The position numbers were made by a program, and so were the translations under genes. A stretch of 34,752 bases of DNA, taken from a virus. The stretch spans positions 1 through 34,752 of the IMG/VR virus record IMGVR_UViG_3300010375_000012. The stretch is one strand, 5' to 3'. The notes below the pieces were generated by a model. It was not told where the DNA came from. It did not search any database and worked only from the letters and a program-made list of their open reading frames with translations. Of this stretch, positions 1 to 8,600 are shown in pieces (the first letter of the stretch is position 1; the number at the start of each line of letters is the position of its first letter).

Positions 1-123
1 AATATTAGATGTAGAAGGAAAACCTATTGTTTCCTCTATTAAATATCCTACTTTAAAAGAAGCAAATATTTTAAGTAGTCATTTAGATGATATAGCTGAG
101 AGATATGCTCAATCAGGAAATAC
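1..123. repeat. Left copy of terminal 123-bp direct repeat (circular overlap)
   Basis: Bases 1-123 are identical to 34630-34752. Both copies lie inside one continuous reading frame that is intact only if the ends are joined. This fits the overlap left when an assembler closes a circular or circularly permuted genome. It does not look like a biological terminal repeat, which would rarely sit in the middle of a gene. Confidence 0.93.
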
Positions 124-781
124 AGCGGATAGAAATCTTTCTCCCGTATTTAGAAGATTATCACAAGCTTTAAAAAAAGATGTAAAAAATGGAGTCAATA
201 ATTCTGGAAATAAAAAATTAATTGATAGCTTTAACAAAGCCGAAGCAAATTACGCTAAAAATTATTCTCCATATTTAGAAAAAGAAATATATAAAGTTGC
301 GAGTAATAAAAATTTTGATCCTGATTTGATTGTTCAATCATTTATTAAAACAGGTAAGACAACGGATAGAGCAAATTTATTAGAAAAATTTGTTAGTAAA
401 TTACCTGAATCAAAAAGAAAATTATTAGGATATGCATTTTTAAAACGTGCTTATAATAATAAAGGTGAATTAGATCCATTAGCATTCAAACAATTAATTT
501 CAAGTAAAAGTTTAGGGCCAAGACAATTTGACTTATTATTTCCAGGTAAGTTAGGAAAAGAATTAAAAAACTATAGTGAATTAATTGAAAAAAACCCTGA
601 AGCATTTCAAGTAATGAGAAACCCAAAAACTGGAGCAAGATTAGGAGACTTAGCAGCTATAGCCGGTCTTGTAACAAATCCATTTCTTGCAGGTGGAGCA
701 ATGTTAGGAGCAAGAGGAATAAATAAACTACTGACATCTCCAACTATTAGGGAAAAATTAATCGCTAAAATGATTAAATAA
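2..781 (+). CDS. Ejection/internal virion protein, C-terminal part (gene continues from 33716)
   Basis: The frame is open from base 2 to the stop at 779-781 and is in register with the ORF that starts at 33716 and runs off the right end. Joined across the 123-bp overlap, the protein is about 564 aa. This part is rich in Lys, Asn and Leu. It ends with a Gly/Ala-rich hydrophobic segment (around LAAIAGLVTNPFLAGGAMLG) and a basic tail ending in AKMIK. It follows two other ejection-type genes, where P22-like phages carry the proteins expelled with the DNA (gp7, gp20, gp16). No enzymatic motif is seen. The role rests on position and composition. Confidence 0.6.
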   Translation: MLDVEGKPIVSSIKYPTLKEANILSSHLDDIAERYAQSGNTADRNLSPVFRRLSQALKKDVKNGVNNSGNKKLIDSFNKAEANYAKNYSPYLEKEIYKVASNKNFDPDLIVQSFIKTGKTTDRANLLEKFVSKLPESKRKLLGYAFLKRAYNNKGELDPLAFKQLISSKSLGPRQFDLLFPGKLGKELKNYSELIEKNPEAFQVMRNPKTGARLGDLAAIAGLVTNPFLAGGAMLGARGINKLLTSPTIREKLIAKMIK

Positions 782-792
782 AAGGACCTTAC

Positions 793-2460
793 ATGGCAAT
801 TACATTTTCTATTCAACCTAACCCGCATTGGGTCATCATTGATAATTTCTCAAAATTGCCTGCTGGGGCCTCTATTTATACTTATCGCAGTTTAGATCCC
901 ACCACTTTTAAACCTGCTTTTCAAGATGCAGCGGGCGCTATTCCTTATGGTCAACCGATTGTTGGTTTTGGCAATGGCACAATGCCGCCTATCTTTTGGG
1001 AGTTTGATTCTAATAATCCTACAGATACTTATTACATTAGGGTCTATGATTCTGATGATCCGCAAACCCAGCAATTCCTTTGGGATTTTAACGGGTTATC
1101 AGGCGCTGGTGGCGGTGGTGGTGGAAGCATTATCACTATTAACACCAATCAAAATTTTGTAATCAATGGTGTGTTTTATCGAAATATTGGCGATACAGTT
1201 GGTACGCCTTCATTGCCTACATCATTAACTTTAGCGCCATCTAATAATGCTGGATATGTCAATGACCCAGTAGATATCTTATTTGGGCCAACTGGGCCTG
1301 ATATTATATTTGCTAAAAATAATACATCGGCCACAGATACTATAGATTTTGTAAATTTTACACCACCTGGAACAAATGATTTAGCCCCTGATATTACGCC
1401 AAATCAATTCTTACGATATATTTGTGGTGGAGCAGGAGCAGTTGAGACTTTTAAATACGTTCAATTTCCAATTTCATTGGGTGTGCAAAGTCTATCCCAA
1501 CAGCCAGTCAGTGTTAGACTATGGGCAAGATGCATAGGTGGCAATTCAAATATTACGGTTTCCTTAAGGCAATTTTATGGATCAGGTGGTGCACCATCTG
1601 CTGATCAAGTCGTAGTGATTAATAATATTAATTTAACAGCAAATTGGAATTCTTATGTCGTTAATGGCGTCATTGTTCCCGATGCAACCACTAAAACAAT
1701 TGGTGCATGCAAAAATGATGCATTATTTTTGCAGATTAATTTACCATTAAATAACACAACGACAATTGATCTTGTCAAACCTTCTCTTTATTTAGGCCAA
1801 ATGGCTCCAATTGTTGACTATGCAACGTTTGACATGATCAATGCGATTTCCGATACAGCTAGAACGGGTGATATTAGAACATCGCTTAATAACTTCACAC
1901 CTTATGGTTGGGTGATTATGAATGATGGGACAATTGGTAATGCAGGATCAGTATCTGCTTTCACATCGAGAGCGAATGTTGATACCTTTCCATTATTTGA
2001 TTTGATATGGAATACCTTCCAGGGAAATCAGGGATTAGCACCCATGTTAGCACCTGGTTCAGTTGGGCCGATTATTACATATGGTGCAAGTTCCGTGGCT
2101 GATTTTACAGCAAATAATCAGATTCTTTTAACCAGAACTGCTGGTCGATTACTTGCAGCCGTTGGTACGCCAACAGGTAATTCTGTTCCTGTAACAGGTG
2201 GGAGCAATACGGGTACGAACTGGGCAATTGGTCAGACGACTGGTAATGAACGTCATACTCAAGCACCAAATGAAGTCGGTGCACATGTCCATCCTGCAGC
2301 ATCAGGTAATTTTTATACCAATGCGGCAACCTCACTCATTGCAGCAGGGGCTAATTTTAATATATCAGCACAAGCAGTCACTGGCACAAATGCACCAAAT
2401 AGTGTGCCCTTTAATGTTCAACAACCTGTTGTCTATTTAAATGTCTTCGTTAAGCTTTAA
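793..2460 (+). CDS. Tail protein with C-terminal tail-collar domain
   Basis: 555 aa, started by ATG behind AAAAGGA. The N-terminal 110 residues form a compact domain rich in aromatic residues and Asp, ending in a Gly-rich linker (SGAGGGGGGS near residue 105). The middle is beta-rich. The C-terminal ~190 residues resemble the phage tail-collar/microcystin-dependent domain: a PYGWVIMNDGTIGNAGS-like start, a GNERHTQAPNEVGAHVHP segment with the usual clustered His, and a NVQQPVVYLNVFVKL end. Such domains are found on fibre and collar proteins of many tailed phages. It is the first of six tail genes after the ejection genes, so it probably belongs to the adsorption apparatus. Confidence 0.7.
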   Translation: MAITFSIQPNPHWVIIDNFSKLPAGASIYTYRSLDPTTFKPAFQDAAGAIPYGQPIVGFGNGTMPPIFWEFDSNNPTDTYYIRVYDSDDPQTQQFLWDFNGLSGAGGGGGGSIITINTNQNFVINGVFYRNIGDTVGTPSLPTSLTLAPSNNAGYVNDPVDILFGPTGPDIIFAKNNTSATDTIDFVNFTPPGTNDLAPDITPNQFLRYICGGAGAVETFKYVQFPISLGVQSLSQQPVSVRLWARCIGGNSNITVSLRQFYGSGGAPSADQVVVINNINLTANWNSYVVNGVIVPDATTKTIGACKNDALFLQINLPLNNTTTIDLVKPSLYLGQMAPIVDYATFDMINAISDTARTGDIRTSLNNFTPYGWVIMNDGTIGNAGSVSAFTSRANVDTFPLFDLIWNTFQGNQGLAPMLAPGSVGPIITYGASSVADFTANNQILLTRTAGRLLAAVGTPTGNSVPVTGGSNTGTNWAIGQTTGNERHTQAPNEVGAHVHPAASGNFYTNAATSLIAAGANFNISAQAVTGTNAPNSVPFNVQQPVVYLNVFVKL

Positions 2461-2472
2461 TAGACTTTGAGT

Positions 2473-2510
2473 TATAATATTTACGTTTCGAAACACTTAA
2501 GTGATCACTT
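2473..2510 (+). promoter_or_regulatory. Possible promoter -10 (TATAAT) and 12-bp palindrome before the second tail gene
   Basis: The 68-bp gap between two tail genes contains a perfect TATAAT at 2473-2478 and a perfect palindrome AAGTGATCACTT at 2499-2510, just upstream of the AAAAGGA ribosome site of the next gene. No convincing -35 is visible, so promoter activity is uncertain. The palindrome could be an operator or an RNA hairpin. Confidence 0.3.
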
Positions 2511-2528
2511 TTAAAAGGAATTATCCTC

Positions 2529-3455
2529 ATGAGCTTTCAACAATATAATGTTTACGATGGGCTGACCGCCTGTCGTGTCGTTGCAACGGCTAATCAGACT
2601 GGAACTTATTTTAATGGCCAAACTAATTCAGGCGTTGGTGCAACATTTACTTATGCAACGGGTGTATTAACCATTGATAGCGTCGTTGTCGTACTAGGTG
2701 ATAGCGTTGCCTTAGTTGGTCAGACTAATGGATGGGAAAACGGCATATATATCTGCACCCAGACGGGCGCCGTTGGCGTTTCTGCCGTCCTTCAAAGACG
2801 TGCAGATTTCCAATGTATTGAGCAATTAAAGATTGGCCAGTGGACGACAATTGGCGCAGGAACGGTATCTGCTGGATCTATGTTTGTTTTGGTTGAACCG
2901 TTGCCGGGTATTTTTGGTGTTGATGCGATTCATTTCACTGCAGCAATTCCAGCGGGATCTGGCACTGCATCAACGAAAGCTGCAACCAATGTTGCACTTC
3001 CTGATCTTGCATCAACTGCAGGCGCTGGTTTTACAATAAATCACATTGTTACAGCAGCAGATGCTGCTGGTTCTATTCAAGACAGTGGCATTCTCGCATC
3101 TAATATTGTAAGAAAAGATTCAACTAATACCATGGCAGCAGGTTCTAGTATTGTGCTTGCTAAAGTGAATGGTACTGAAGCTGCGAACGCCGTCACTGCA
3201 AGTGGTGTCGCTGGTGTGATTACAACATCTGCTTTGACTACCGCAGGTGGAGCAAATTATGCAATTACTTGGACAAATACATTTATTACAGCAACATCTG
3301 TGATTGGATTAACTATTCAAGGTGGAACCAATACGACTCAAAATGTAAATTTCAAAGTAATTCCAGGTGCAGGAAGTGCCACGTTAACCATATACAATCT
3401 CACGGCTGCGACAGCTTTGAATGGTACTATTTTGATTGGTTATTCAGTACTTTAA
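2529..3455 (+). CDS. Tail fibre protein with N-terminal beta domain
   Basis: 308 aa, preceded by AAAAGGA. Residues ~15-140 form a beta domain (GVGATFTYATGVLTIDS...NGIYICTQTG...LQRRADF...GTVSAGSMFVLVE...GVDAIHF). The same pattern occurs in the protein at 6005-7228 (GIGATLTDNSGTF...HNGVYVLTTNGD...LTRATDYDTA...TDPVLFSQF). The rest is Ala/Thr/Gly/Val-rich beta repeats typical of fibre shafts, ending in a hydrophobic strand (ILIGYSVL). It sits among other fibre genes. The receptor specificity cannot be read from the sequence. Confidence 0.65.
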   Translation: MSFQQYNVYDGLTACRVVATANQTGTYFNGQTNSGVGATFTYATGVLTIDSVVVVLGDSVALVGQTNGWENGIYICTQTGAVGVSAVLQRRADFQCIEQLKIGQWTTIGAGTVSAGSMFVLVEPLPGIFGVDAIHFTAAIPAGSGTASTKAATNVALPDLASTAGAGFTINHIVTAADAAGSIQDSGILASNIVRKDSTNTMAAGSSIVLAKVNGTEAANAVTASGVAGVITTSALTTAGGANYAITWTNTFITATSVIGLTIQGGTNTTQNVNFKVIPGAGSATLTIYNLTAATALNGTILIGYSVL

Positions 3456-3470
3456 AGTTATTTTATATTA

Positions 3471-3499
3471 AGGGAGAACATGATGTTCTCCCTGTTTTG
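3471..3499 (+). terminator. Intrinsic terminator-like hairpin
   Basis: AGGGAGAACA (3471-3480) and TGTTCTCCCT (3484-3493) form a perfect 10-bp stem around a TGA loop, followed by GTTTTGA. The short T-rich tail makes this a plausible, possibly leaky terminator after the 308-aa fibre gene. It could also be an mRNA stability hairpin inside the tail operon. Confidence 0.55.
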
Positions 3500-3515
3500 A
3501 TAAGGATATCAAAGC

Positions 3516-3836
3516 ATGTCTTTACCTTTTGTCCAAATACAACCTCTTGATCCAAATTTGTACACTGCTCAAGTACGTGTACTGGGTGGCCCTGTTAGAT
3601 ATGGAACTGTTACCTATGATACGGGTTACACCAACTCACAAACACCGCCTGGTGTTTTGGAATTTGCTACATGGCTTTATGTTGGTACGACTGGCAGTTT
3701 GTCTTTTTTAACGTGGTACGGTGAAACAATAACATTGCCAAATATTGCAGCAGGTCTTTGGCATCCCTTAAAAAGTGTTAAGGTCTTTACCGCAAATACC
3801 ACTATTGCAGCGGCACAATTATTCTGGGGTAGTTAA
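3516..3836 (+). CDS. Small tail-associated beta protein
   Basis: 106 aa, with ATAAGGA upstream of the ATG. The protein is beta-rich, aromatic and nearly free of charge (LYTAQVRVLGG, GVLEFATWLYVGTTG, WYGETITLPNIAAGLWHPL, AAQLFWGS). It has no signal peptide or membrane segment. It lies between two fibre genes and its stop overlaps the next start (TAATG at 3834-3838), so translation of the two is probably coupled. It may be a fibre tip, adaptor or decoration protein. I do not recognise a named family. Confidence 0.6.
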   Translation: MSLPFVQIQPLDPNLYTAQVRVLGGPVRYGTVTYDTGYTNSQTPPGVLEFATWLYVGTTGSLSFLTWYGETITLPNIAAGLWHPLKSVKVFTANTTIAAAQLFWGS

Positions 3837-3982
3837 TGGGCTGGTATTTTGGAAGTATACCTATCATTATTTATCCTTTTTCTGGAGAAGTTCCACCTCC
3901 TCCGACTGGGTTTTTATTGATTACAGATTTAAGTAACTTTTTATTAAGCGATAACACCCCACTTGAGACGGCAGGAGCGTGA
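3836..3982 (+). CDS. 48-aa small protein in the tail operon
   Basis: The ATG overlaps the previous stop in a TAATG junction. The stop (3980-3982) lies immediately before the next fibre gene, which has its ribosome site inside this ORF. The sequence begins MGWYFGSIPIIIYPF, then a proline run (VPPPPTG), then the short repeat-like pair FLLITDLSNFLLSDN. Tight coupling on both sides argues that it is translated. Similar very short ORFs accompany fibre genes in phages, but I cannot assign a function. Confidence 0.55.
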   Translation: MGWYFGSIPIIIYPFSGEVPPPPTGFLLITDLSNFLLSDNTPLETAGA

Positions 3983-3983
3983 T

Positions 3984-5987
3984 ATGTCAAAGACCTTAGC
4001 CCAAATATTTGCAATCAATCCAACAACCATCATCAATAACACCGATTTATTTTATCTTGTGCAATCGCCTTATACGCCAGGAACAGATGCAGCTATTAGC
4101 GGTGCATCCATGAAAGCAATCTTTGGTACAGGGGGAACTGTTAATCCTGGATTGATTAATCAACTTGCTTATTATGCAGCCGCTGGTAATACCTTAAGTG
4201 GTTTAGCTACGGCTAATAATGGCTTACTTGTAACGAGTGCGATTGGTACACCATCAATATTGGCAGGACCTGGAACAACTGGAAATGTGCTACAAAGTAA
4301 TGCGGCAGCACCGCCTTCCTTTTCAACGGCTACTTATCCATCAGTTGCAACATCAACTGGTAGTTTTCTTTATGCTAATGGGACGAACTGGGTTGCAAGT
4401 ACATCGTTGTGGCCTAATACTGTTGCCCCTGTCGGTAAAATTATTCGATCAGATGGTACAACAAATACTTATACGACAACGATATATCCTGATCTCGTAA
4501 CTCAAAATTCAATTCTCTATGGAAGTGCTTCCAATACTATTGGTTTACTTGCAACAGTTACAAGATCTGTTCTAACTGTTCCGTCAACTGGACTTCCTAC
4601 TTATGTAACCTTAACTGATGGTCAATTAATTATAGGATCAACAGCGGGATCACCTGCTGCGGCCTCGTTGACGGCAGGTGCTGGAATTTCAATTACACCT
4701 GGAAGCAATTCCATAAGTATTGCAGCATCATCTGGTGCTGGATCACCTTTAACGACAAAAGGTGATATCTATACATTTTCAACTGTAAATGATCGTCTTC
4801 CTGTAGCAACTGGTGATGGTAAAGTTTTGCAAGTATCATCAGGAGCAGCAACTGGGCTTGCATATTCAACTCCAACTTATCCAAGTGCAAGTGGAACATC
4901 AGGGAAATTTTTAATTTCTGATGGTACGAATAATATTTACAGTACTAGTACAATTCCAACTTCAGCAGGAGCAACTGCTAATAAAGTATTGTTATCAAAT
5001 GGAACGAATTATGTTTTATCAACACCAACATTTCCTAATGCTAGTGCTACATTAGGAAAAATAATTATATCTGATGGAACAAATTGGATAGCATCAACGC
5101 CGACTTATCCCGCTGTTGCTGGAACAGCAGGGAACGTGTTAACAAGTGATGGTACTAATTGGTTATCTTCACCAGCAGCAGGCGTAACATTACTCACGAC
5201 AAAAGGTGATTTATTCGGATTTTCTACTGTCAATGCTCGAGTTCCGGCTGTCGCTGGAAATGGGAAAGTATTACAAATTGATTCAACGGCTTCTGTTGGT
5301 CTTTCTTATTCAACACCGACATATCCAAGCGCAAGTGGTACAACAGGGAAAATATTGATATCAGATGGGACTAATAACGTTTATTCAACGCCAACTTATC
5401 CAAATTCAGCGTCAGGCACTGGAACAATATTACGTGCAGATGGTACGAATTGGGTTGCAACGACTGCGACTTATCCTGCGACTACGACCATTAATCAAAT
5501 ACTTTATTCAAGTGCTGCTAATGTTATTTCAGGTCTTGCAACGGCTAATAATGGTGTATTAGTCACAAATGGTACGGGTGTTCCAAGTATTGCAGCAGCC
5601 ATTGCAGCAAGTAATTTATTACCATTAGGAACGAACACTGTCACAGCTATTGGTAGTACTACTTATGCGATGACAACCGCGACAGGTGGTACTGCAACTG
5701 TTACTGGGCTTGCCTTTCAACCTTCATTAGTCATATTTTTAGCATCTCCAGCATCTGGGGGATCAGTAGGATTTGATAATGGAACTGCTCATGTATATTA
5801 TTCTTTTAATCCAACAGTACCAGCAGCGACTATTTCTACAAGTTTCTCTATTCGTTTAATTGTATCTACTGGGAATGATCAGCAAGGACTAATTAGTTCT
5901 TTTACTTCAGATGGATTTGTCATTACTTTTACTAAAACAGGAAGCCCGACAGGTACAGGAACCATTGCGTATTTAGCTTTTAAATAA
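3984..5987 (+). CDS. Long repetitive tail fibre protein
   Basis: 667 aa. The start at 3984 is chosen because GCAGGAG lies 6 bp upstream; an in-frame ATG at 3963 lacks a good site. The N-terminus (MSKTLAQIFAINPTTIINNT, then LFYLVQSPY) looks like an attachment domain. Most of the protein is built of ~24-residue units with the pattern ASGTxGKxLISDGTNxxxSTPTYP. A larger ~65-residue block starting LTTKGD...FSTVN.R.P occurs twice, near residues 255-320 and 403-470. The last ~100 residues form a non-repetitive beta domain that may be the trimerising or receptor-binding tip. It is almost free of charged residues in the repeats, as in trimeric beta-helical fibres. Confidence 0.7.
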   Translation: MSKTLAQIFAINPTTIINNTDLFYLVQSPYTPGTDAAISGASMKAIFGTGGTVNPGLINQLAYYAAAGNTLSGLATANNGLLVTSAIGTPSILAGPGTTGNVLQSNAAAPPSFSTATYPSVATSTGSFLYANGTNWVASTSLWPNTVAPVGKIIRSDGTTNTYTTTIYPDLVTQNSILYGSASNTIGLLATVTRSVLTVPSTGLPTYVTLTDGQLIIGSTAGSPAAASLTAGAGISITPGSNSISIAASSGAGSPLTTKGDIYTFSTVNDRLPVATGDGKVLQVSSGAATGLAYSTPTYPSASGTSGKFLISDGTNNIYSTSTIPTSAGATANKVLLSNGTNYVLSTPTFPNASATLGKIIISDGTNWIASTPTYPAVAGTAGNVLTSDGTNWLSSPAAGVTLLTTKGDLFGFSTVNARVPAVAGNGKVLQIDSTASVGLSYSTPTYPSASGTTGKILISDGTNNVYSTPTYPNSASGTGTILRADGTNWVATTATYPATTTINQILYSSAANVISGLATANNGVLVTNGTGVPSIAAAIAASNLLPLGTNTVTAIGSTTYAMTTATGGTATVTGLAFQPSLVIFLASPASGGSVGFDNGTAHVYYSFNPTVPAATISTSFSIRLIVSTGNDQQGLISSFTSDGFVITFTKTGSPTGTGTIAYLAFK

Positions 5988-6004
5988 TTGACAAGGATGT
6001 AAAC

Positions 6005-7228
6005 ATGACAGGTGTCAAAATTTCAGCATTACCAGCAGTAGCAGGTGCTCAACTCACTGATTTTTTACCTGTGGTACAAAATGGTGTGACATCCAAAGAA
6101 TCACTTTCCCAAGTGGCAGCATTGTTTAATTCTGGATCTGTCCTGACAGGATTTTTGCCTTTAACAGGTGGCACCATGTTAGGGCCATTAATCTTAAATG
6201 CAAATCCTACACTGCCATTAGGTGCTGCAACTAAACAATATGTCGATCAGTTTGCATCAGGGATTACCGTCATTTTATCTTGTTATGCAGGAACCACGGG
6301 TAATTTAAATGTGGTACAAGCAGGCGCTGGGATTGGTGCAACGCTTACTGATAATTCAGGCACATTTGCAGCATTTTCAACAGATGGTGTATCTCCTCCT
6401 TTAAATAGCCGTATTTTAGTTAAAGATCAAACATTGCCTCAGCATAATGGCGTCTATGTTTTAACGACCAATGGCGATACTATTTCAGTTCCCTATGTAT
6501 TAACACGTGCCACGGATTATGATACAGCGCTTGAAATTAAACCGGGTACATTAGTTGCTGTTAATAATGGAACGACACTTGCAACGACCTCATGGCTTGA
6601 GACGGCAACGGTTGTGACAGTCGATACCGATCCTGTATTATTCTCACAATTTACCTTTGGGCCATCTTCATTTTTACTCGCAGCAAATAACTTATCTGAT
6701 TTAACTAATGTTGCAGCAGCGCTTGTTAATTTAGGTTTAGGTGTGCCAACTGGCACAGGGAATGTAGTCAGGCAAACATCTCCTACATTAATTACACCAA
6801 ATCTTGGTACCCCTAGTGCTGGCATTTTAACGAATTGCACGGGACTTCCATTAACTGGTCTTGCAACACCCGTTTCAAGCGGTACTTATGTTCCCGTGCT
6901 TACGAATGTTAGCAATATTACGGTGAGCACTAGTGCGCAATTTCAATATTTAAGAATAGGTAATGTTGTTACAGTTTCAGGTGTCATAGCAATAACTGCC
7001 ACGACGCCTGGCACAGGCATAAATATTGGTATATCATTGCCAGTTGCTTCAAATATTGGCGCATTTACTAATTGTGCGGGGAGCTTTGGGCCGCCTAATG
7101 TAGCTACTTTTCGAGCTGGAGAAATAACAGGTGATTCAGCGAACAATAGAGCACAAGCTTTTTCATCATTAGCAGGTGATAGTGTAAATAGGAATTGGTC
7201 AATTATTTTTACTTATCTAATTATTTAA
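6005..7228 (+). CDS. Tail fibre protein
   Basis: 407 aa, preceded by ACAAGGA. The N-terminus (MTGVKISALPAVAGAQLTDF, then LPVVQNG) is of a type common at the base of phage fibres. It is followed by LPLTGGTMLGPLIL...AATKQYVD, a motif seen in many tail fibres, and then the beta domain shared with the protein at 2529-3455. Near residue 260 is the fibre pattern SPTLITPNLGTPSAGILTNC. The C-terminal ~110 residues form a beta sandwich-like domain ending in a hydrophobic strand (WSIIFTYLII). It is the last large gene of the tail block. Confidence 0.68.
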   Translation: MTGVKISALPAVAGAQLTDFLPVVQNGVTSKESLSQVAALFNSGSVLTGFLPLTGGTMLGPLILNANPTLPLGAATKQYVDQFASGITVILSCYAGTTGNLNVVQAGAGIGATLTDNSGTFAAFSTDGVSPPLNSRILVKDQTLPQHNGVYVLTTNGDTISVPYVLTRATDYDTALEIKPGTLVAVNNGTTLATTSWLETATVVTVDTDPVLFSQFTFGPSSFLLAANNLSDLTNVAAALVNLGLGVPTGTGNVVRQTSPTLITPNLGTPSAGILTNCTGLPLTGLATPVSSGTYVPVLTNVSNITVSTSAQFQYLRIGNVVTVSGVIAITATTPGTGINIGISLPVASNIGAFTNCAGSFGPPNVATFRAGEITGDSANNRAQAFSSLAGDSVNRNWSIIFTYLII

Positions 7229-7237
7229 GGGATGAAA

Positions 7238-7513
7238 ATGGACTTACAAGCAGAGATCAATAAATCAATTAATGAAATCAAATCTTATAAAGATCAAATA
7301 GAAAATTTATCAATAGAAAGATTAGCACTTGATCGACAATATGGCAAAAAGGTACATGAATGTTATCAGTTGGAAGCAAATTGTATTAAATATGAAATTG
7401 AAATCGGTAAGTTAAAAGCAGAAGTTAATTCTTTAAAGACTGCGAATGAAACACTGCAAAATCAATTAAATGCCATCAAAGAAGGTCAGGAAAGAATGGC
7501 GTTGGGTGACTAA
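7238..7513 (+). CDS. 91-aa coiled-coil protein
   Basis: The start at 7238 is preferred because AAGGG sits 6 bp upstream; the ATG at 7232 abuts it. Nearly the whole protein is charged heptad-like sequence (INKSINEIKSYKDQIENL, IGKLKAEVNSLKTANETLQ), predicting a long coiled coil. It has no signal peptide or membrane helix. It ends the tail gene block and its stop overlaps the stop of a small opposite-strand gene. It could be a fibre chaperone or a coiled-coil structural part. A spanin-like role is unlikely without a membrane anchor. Confidence 0.55.
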   Translation: MDLQAEINKSINEIKSYKDQIENLSIERLALDRQYGKKVHECYQLEANCIKYEIEIGKLKAEVNSLKTANETLQNQLNAIKEGQERMALGD

Positions 7514-7677
7514 CGAAAATATATTTTTTTCGGTTTCATCTTTTTTGATTGTTGACCAAATTGTTTGGCAATGTCTTTTACCATATCAATGCCTTTTTTT
7601 TCCATGTGGCTGACATGCTTTATTACTTTTCCACTTTTGGGGACGAGTGTTCGTGATTTATTGATGATGAGTGTCAT
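7510..7677 (-). CDS. 55-aa basic protein, opposite strand
   Basis: This short leftward ORF has a good ribosome site (AAAGGA, 5-6 bp before the ATG at 7677). It stops at 7510-7512, overlapping the convergent coiled-coil gene by a few bases. The sequence is basic (MTLIINKSRTLVPKSGKVIK, then a C-terminal cluster SKKMKPKKIYFR). It fills an otherwise empty 236-bp gap and is divergent from the His/Lys-rich gene at 7750. Function unknown; possibly nucleic-acid binding by charge alone. Confidence 0.5.
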   Translation of the reverse strand: MTLIINKSRTLVPKSGKVIKHVSHMEKKGIDMVKDIAKQFGQQSKKMKPKKIYFR

Positions 7678-7749
7678 GGTAGTCCTTTAATTTATAAGTA
7701 GATTATTTTATCATAGTGTAAATCTTTCATCATCAATAAGGATATTGCA

Positions 7750-7932
7750 ATGAAACATAAATCCCACCATCATAAACGCGCACTACACCATCTTGAGCAA
7801 GCCAAAAAACACCATGAGAAAGCCCATGGCCATATGGAAAAAGCATCCCATGAGAAAAAAGAAAAAAAGCTTATTGGAAAATTAAGCAAGATGCATGAGA
7901 AGAAAAAAGAAAAAAAACACCATAGTTATTAG
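7750..7932 (+). CDS. His/Lys-rich 60-aa protein
   Basis: Preceded by AATAAGGATATTGCA, a good ribosome site. About two thirds of its residues are His, Lys or Glu (MKHKSHHHKRALHHLEQAKK at the start, then HHEKAHGHMEKASHEKKEKK). It should be a charged helix that could bind metal or nucleic acid. Such low-complexity proteins give no reliable homology signal. It is followed by a terminator-like hairpin. Confidence 0.55.
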   Translation: MKHKSHHHKRALHHLEQAKKHHEKAHGHMEKASHEKKEKKLIGKLSKMHEKKKEKKHHSY

Positions 7933-7942
7933 GAATTTTAGG

Positions 7943-7970
7943 GCATCATTAGCTTAAGATTATGCTTTTT
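7943..7970 (+). terminator. Probable weak intrinsic terminator
   Basis: GCATCAT (7943-7949) and ATTATGC (7959-7965) pair with one mismatch and are followed by TTTTT (7966-7970). This is the expected place for termination after the His/Lys-rich gene. Confidence 0.4.
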
Positions 7971-7986
7971 ATAAATATGGTGGAAG

Positions 7987-8187
7987 ATGACCGAGCTTAT
8001 CTTAGAATTAGATCCAGCGGCAAATAAACTGGTTAATTATTTGATGATGCATTATGGAGTAAATAGCAAAGCGGATATTATCAAAAAGGGAATTGCATTA
8101 TTAAGTTTAGCCGCTCATGTTGATAGTACGGAGGGTGAGCTTTTGGCAAGAAAAGGGGATAAAGAAACGAAAATTATTGTAACCTAA
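7987..8187 (+). CDS. Small ribbon-helix-helix-like protein
   Basis: 66 aa. The layout is a short strand (TELILELD) followed by two helices (AANKLVNYLMMHYGV, SKADIIKKGIALLSLAAHV), as in ribbon-helix-helix DNA-binding proteins. The C-terminus is polar (GELLARKGDKETKIIVT). Its stop overlaps the start of a small membrane protein (TAATG), so the two form a pair. A regulator or antitoxin-like role is possible. The fold call is by pattern only. Confidence 0.4.
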   Translation: MTELILELDPAANKLVNYLMMHYGVNSKADIIKKGIALLSLAAHVDSTEGELLARKGDKETKIIVT

Positions 8188-8477
8188 TGCAGCCGCTATT
8201 TATGGGTAATAAGATCTTGGAAGATCTCTATCAAGTTAAGGACTTTAATTCACGCAAACTTGAATCATTTGAACTGATTGGCAAAATCACGGAAAGAGAT
8301 AAATTTAGAGCAGCAAAACAAATCCTCCTTGGTCTTGCTGTTTTATATGTAGTCACTATTATTGTTTACATTATAAGACCTCAAGCGGGAGCAAAACTTT
8401 TGGACATTACCACCATTACATTCCCACCACTTGCTACTCTCATATTGACGGCATATTTTAGAGAGAAATCTCATTGA
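8187..8477 (+). CDS. Two-helix small membrane protein
   Basis: 96 aa, translationally coupled to the RHH-like gene. A polar N-terminus of ~40 residues precedes two predicted membrane helices, near residues 44-63 (ILLGLAVLYVVTIIVYII) and 71-90 (ITTITFPPLATLILTAYF), with a short charged tail. It could be a holin, a superinfection-exclusion protein or a membrane partner of the upstream regulator. The sequence does not decide between these. Confidence 0.5.
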   Translation: MQPLFMGNKILEDLYQVKDFNSRKLESFELIGKITERDKFRAAKQILLGLAVLYVVTIIVYIIRPQAGAKLLDITTITFPPLATLILTAYFREKSH

Positions 8478-8600
8478 TAAATAATAACTATACATAAGAT
8501 GGCTTATCTATAGGATGAAATAAGTATTATTTATAGATTAATTAAGTGTATTATTCAGTTAAATATGTAGCATGCATCAATACGAAATAAAACATTCAGG

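Noticed and set aside
6517-6840. 107-codon leftward ORF inside the fibre gene
   Set aside because: It mirrors the strongly biased fibre codons on the other strand and has no ribosome site; a shadow frame.
7514-7540. AT-rich hairpin CGAAAA...TTTTCG as a bidirectional terminator
   Set aside because: It falls in the coding end of the small leftward gene and is all A/T apart from one CG pair; too weak to call.
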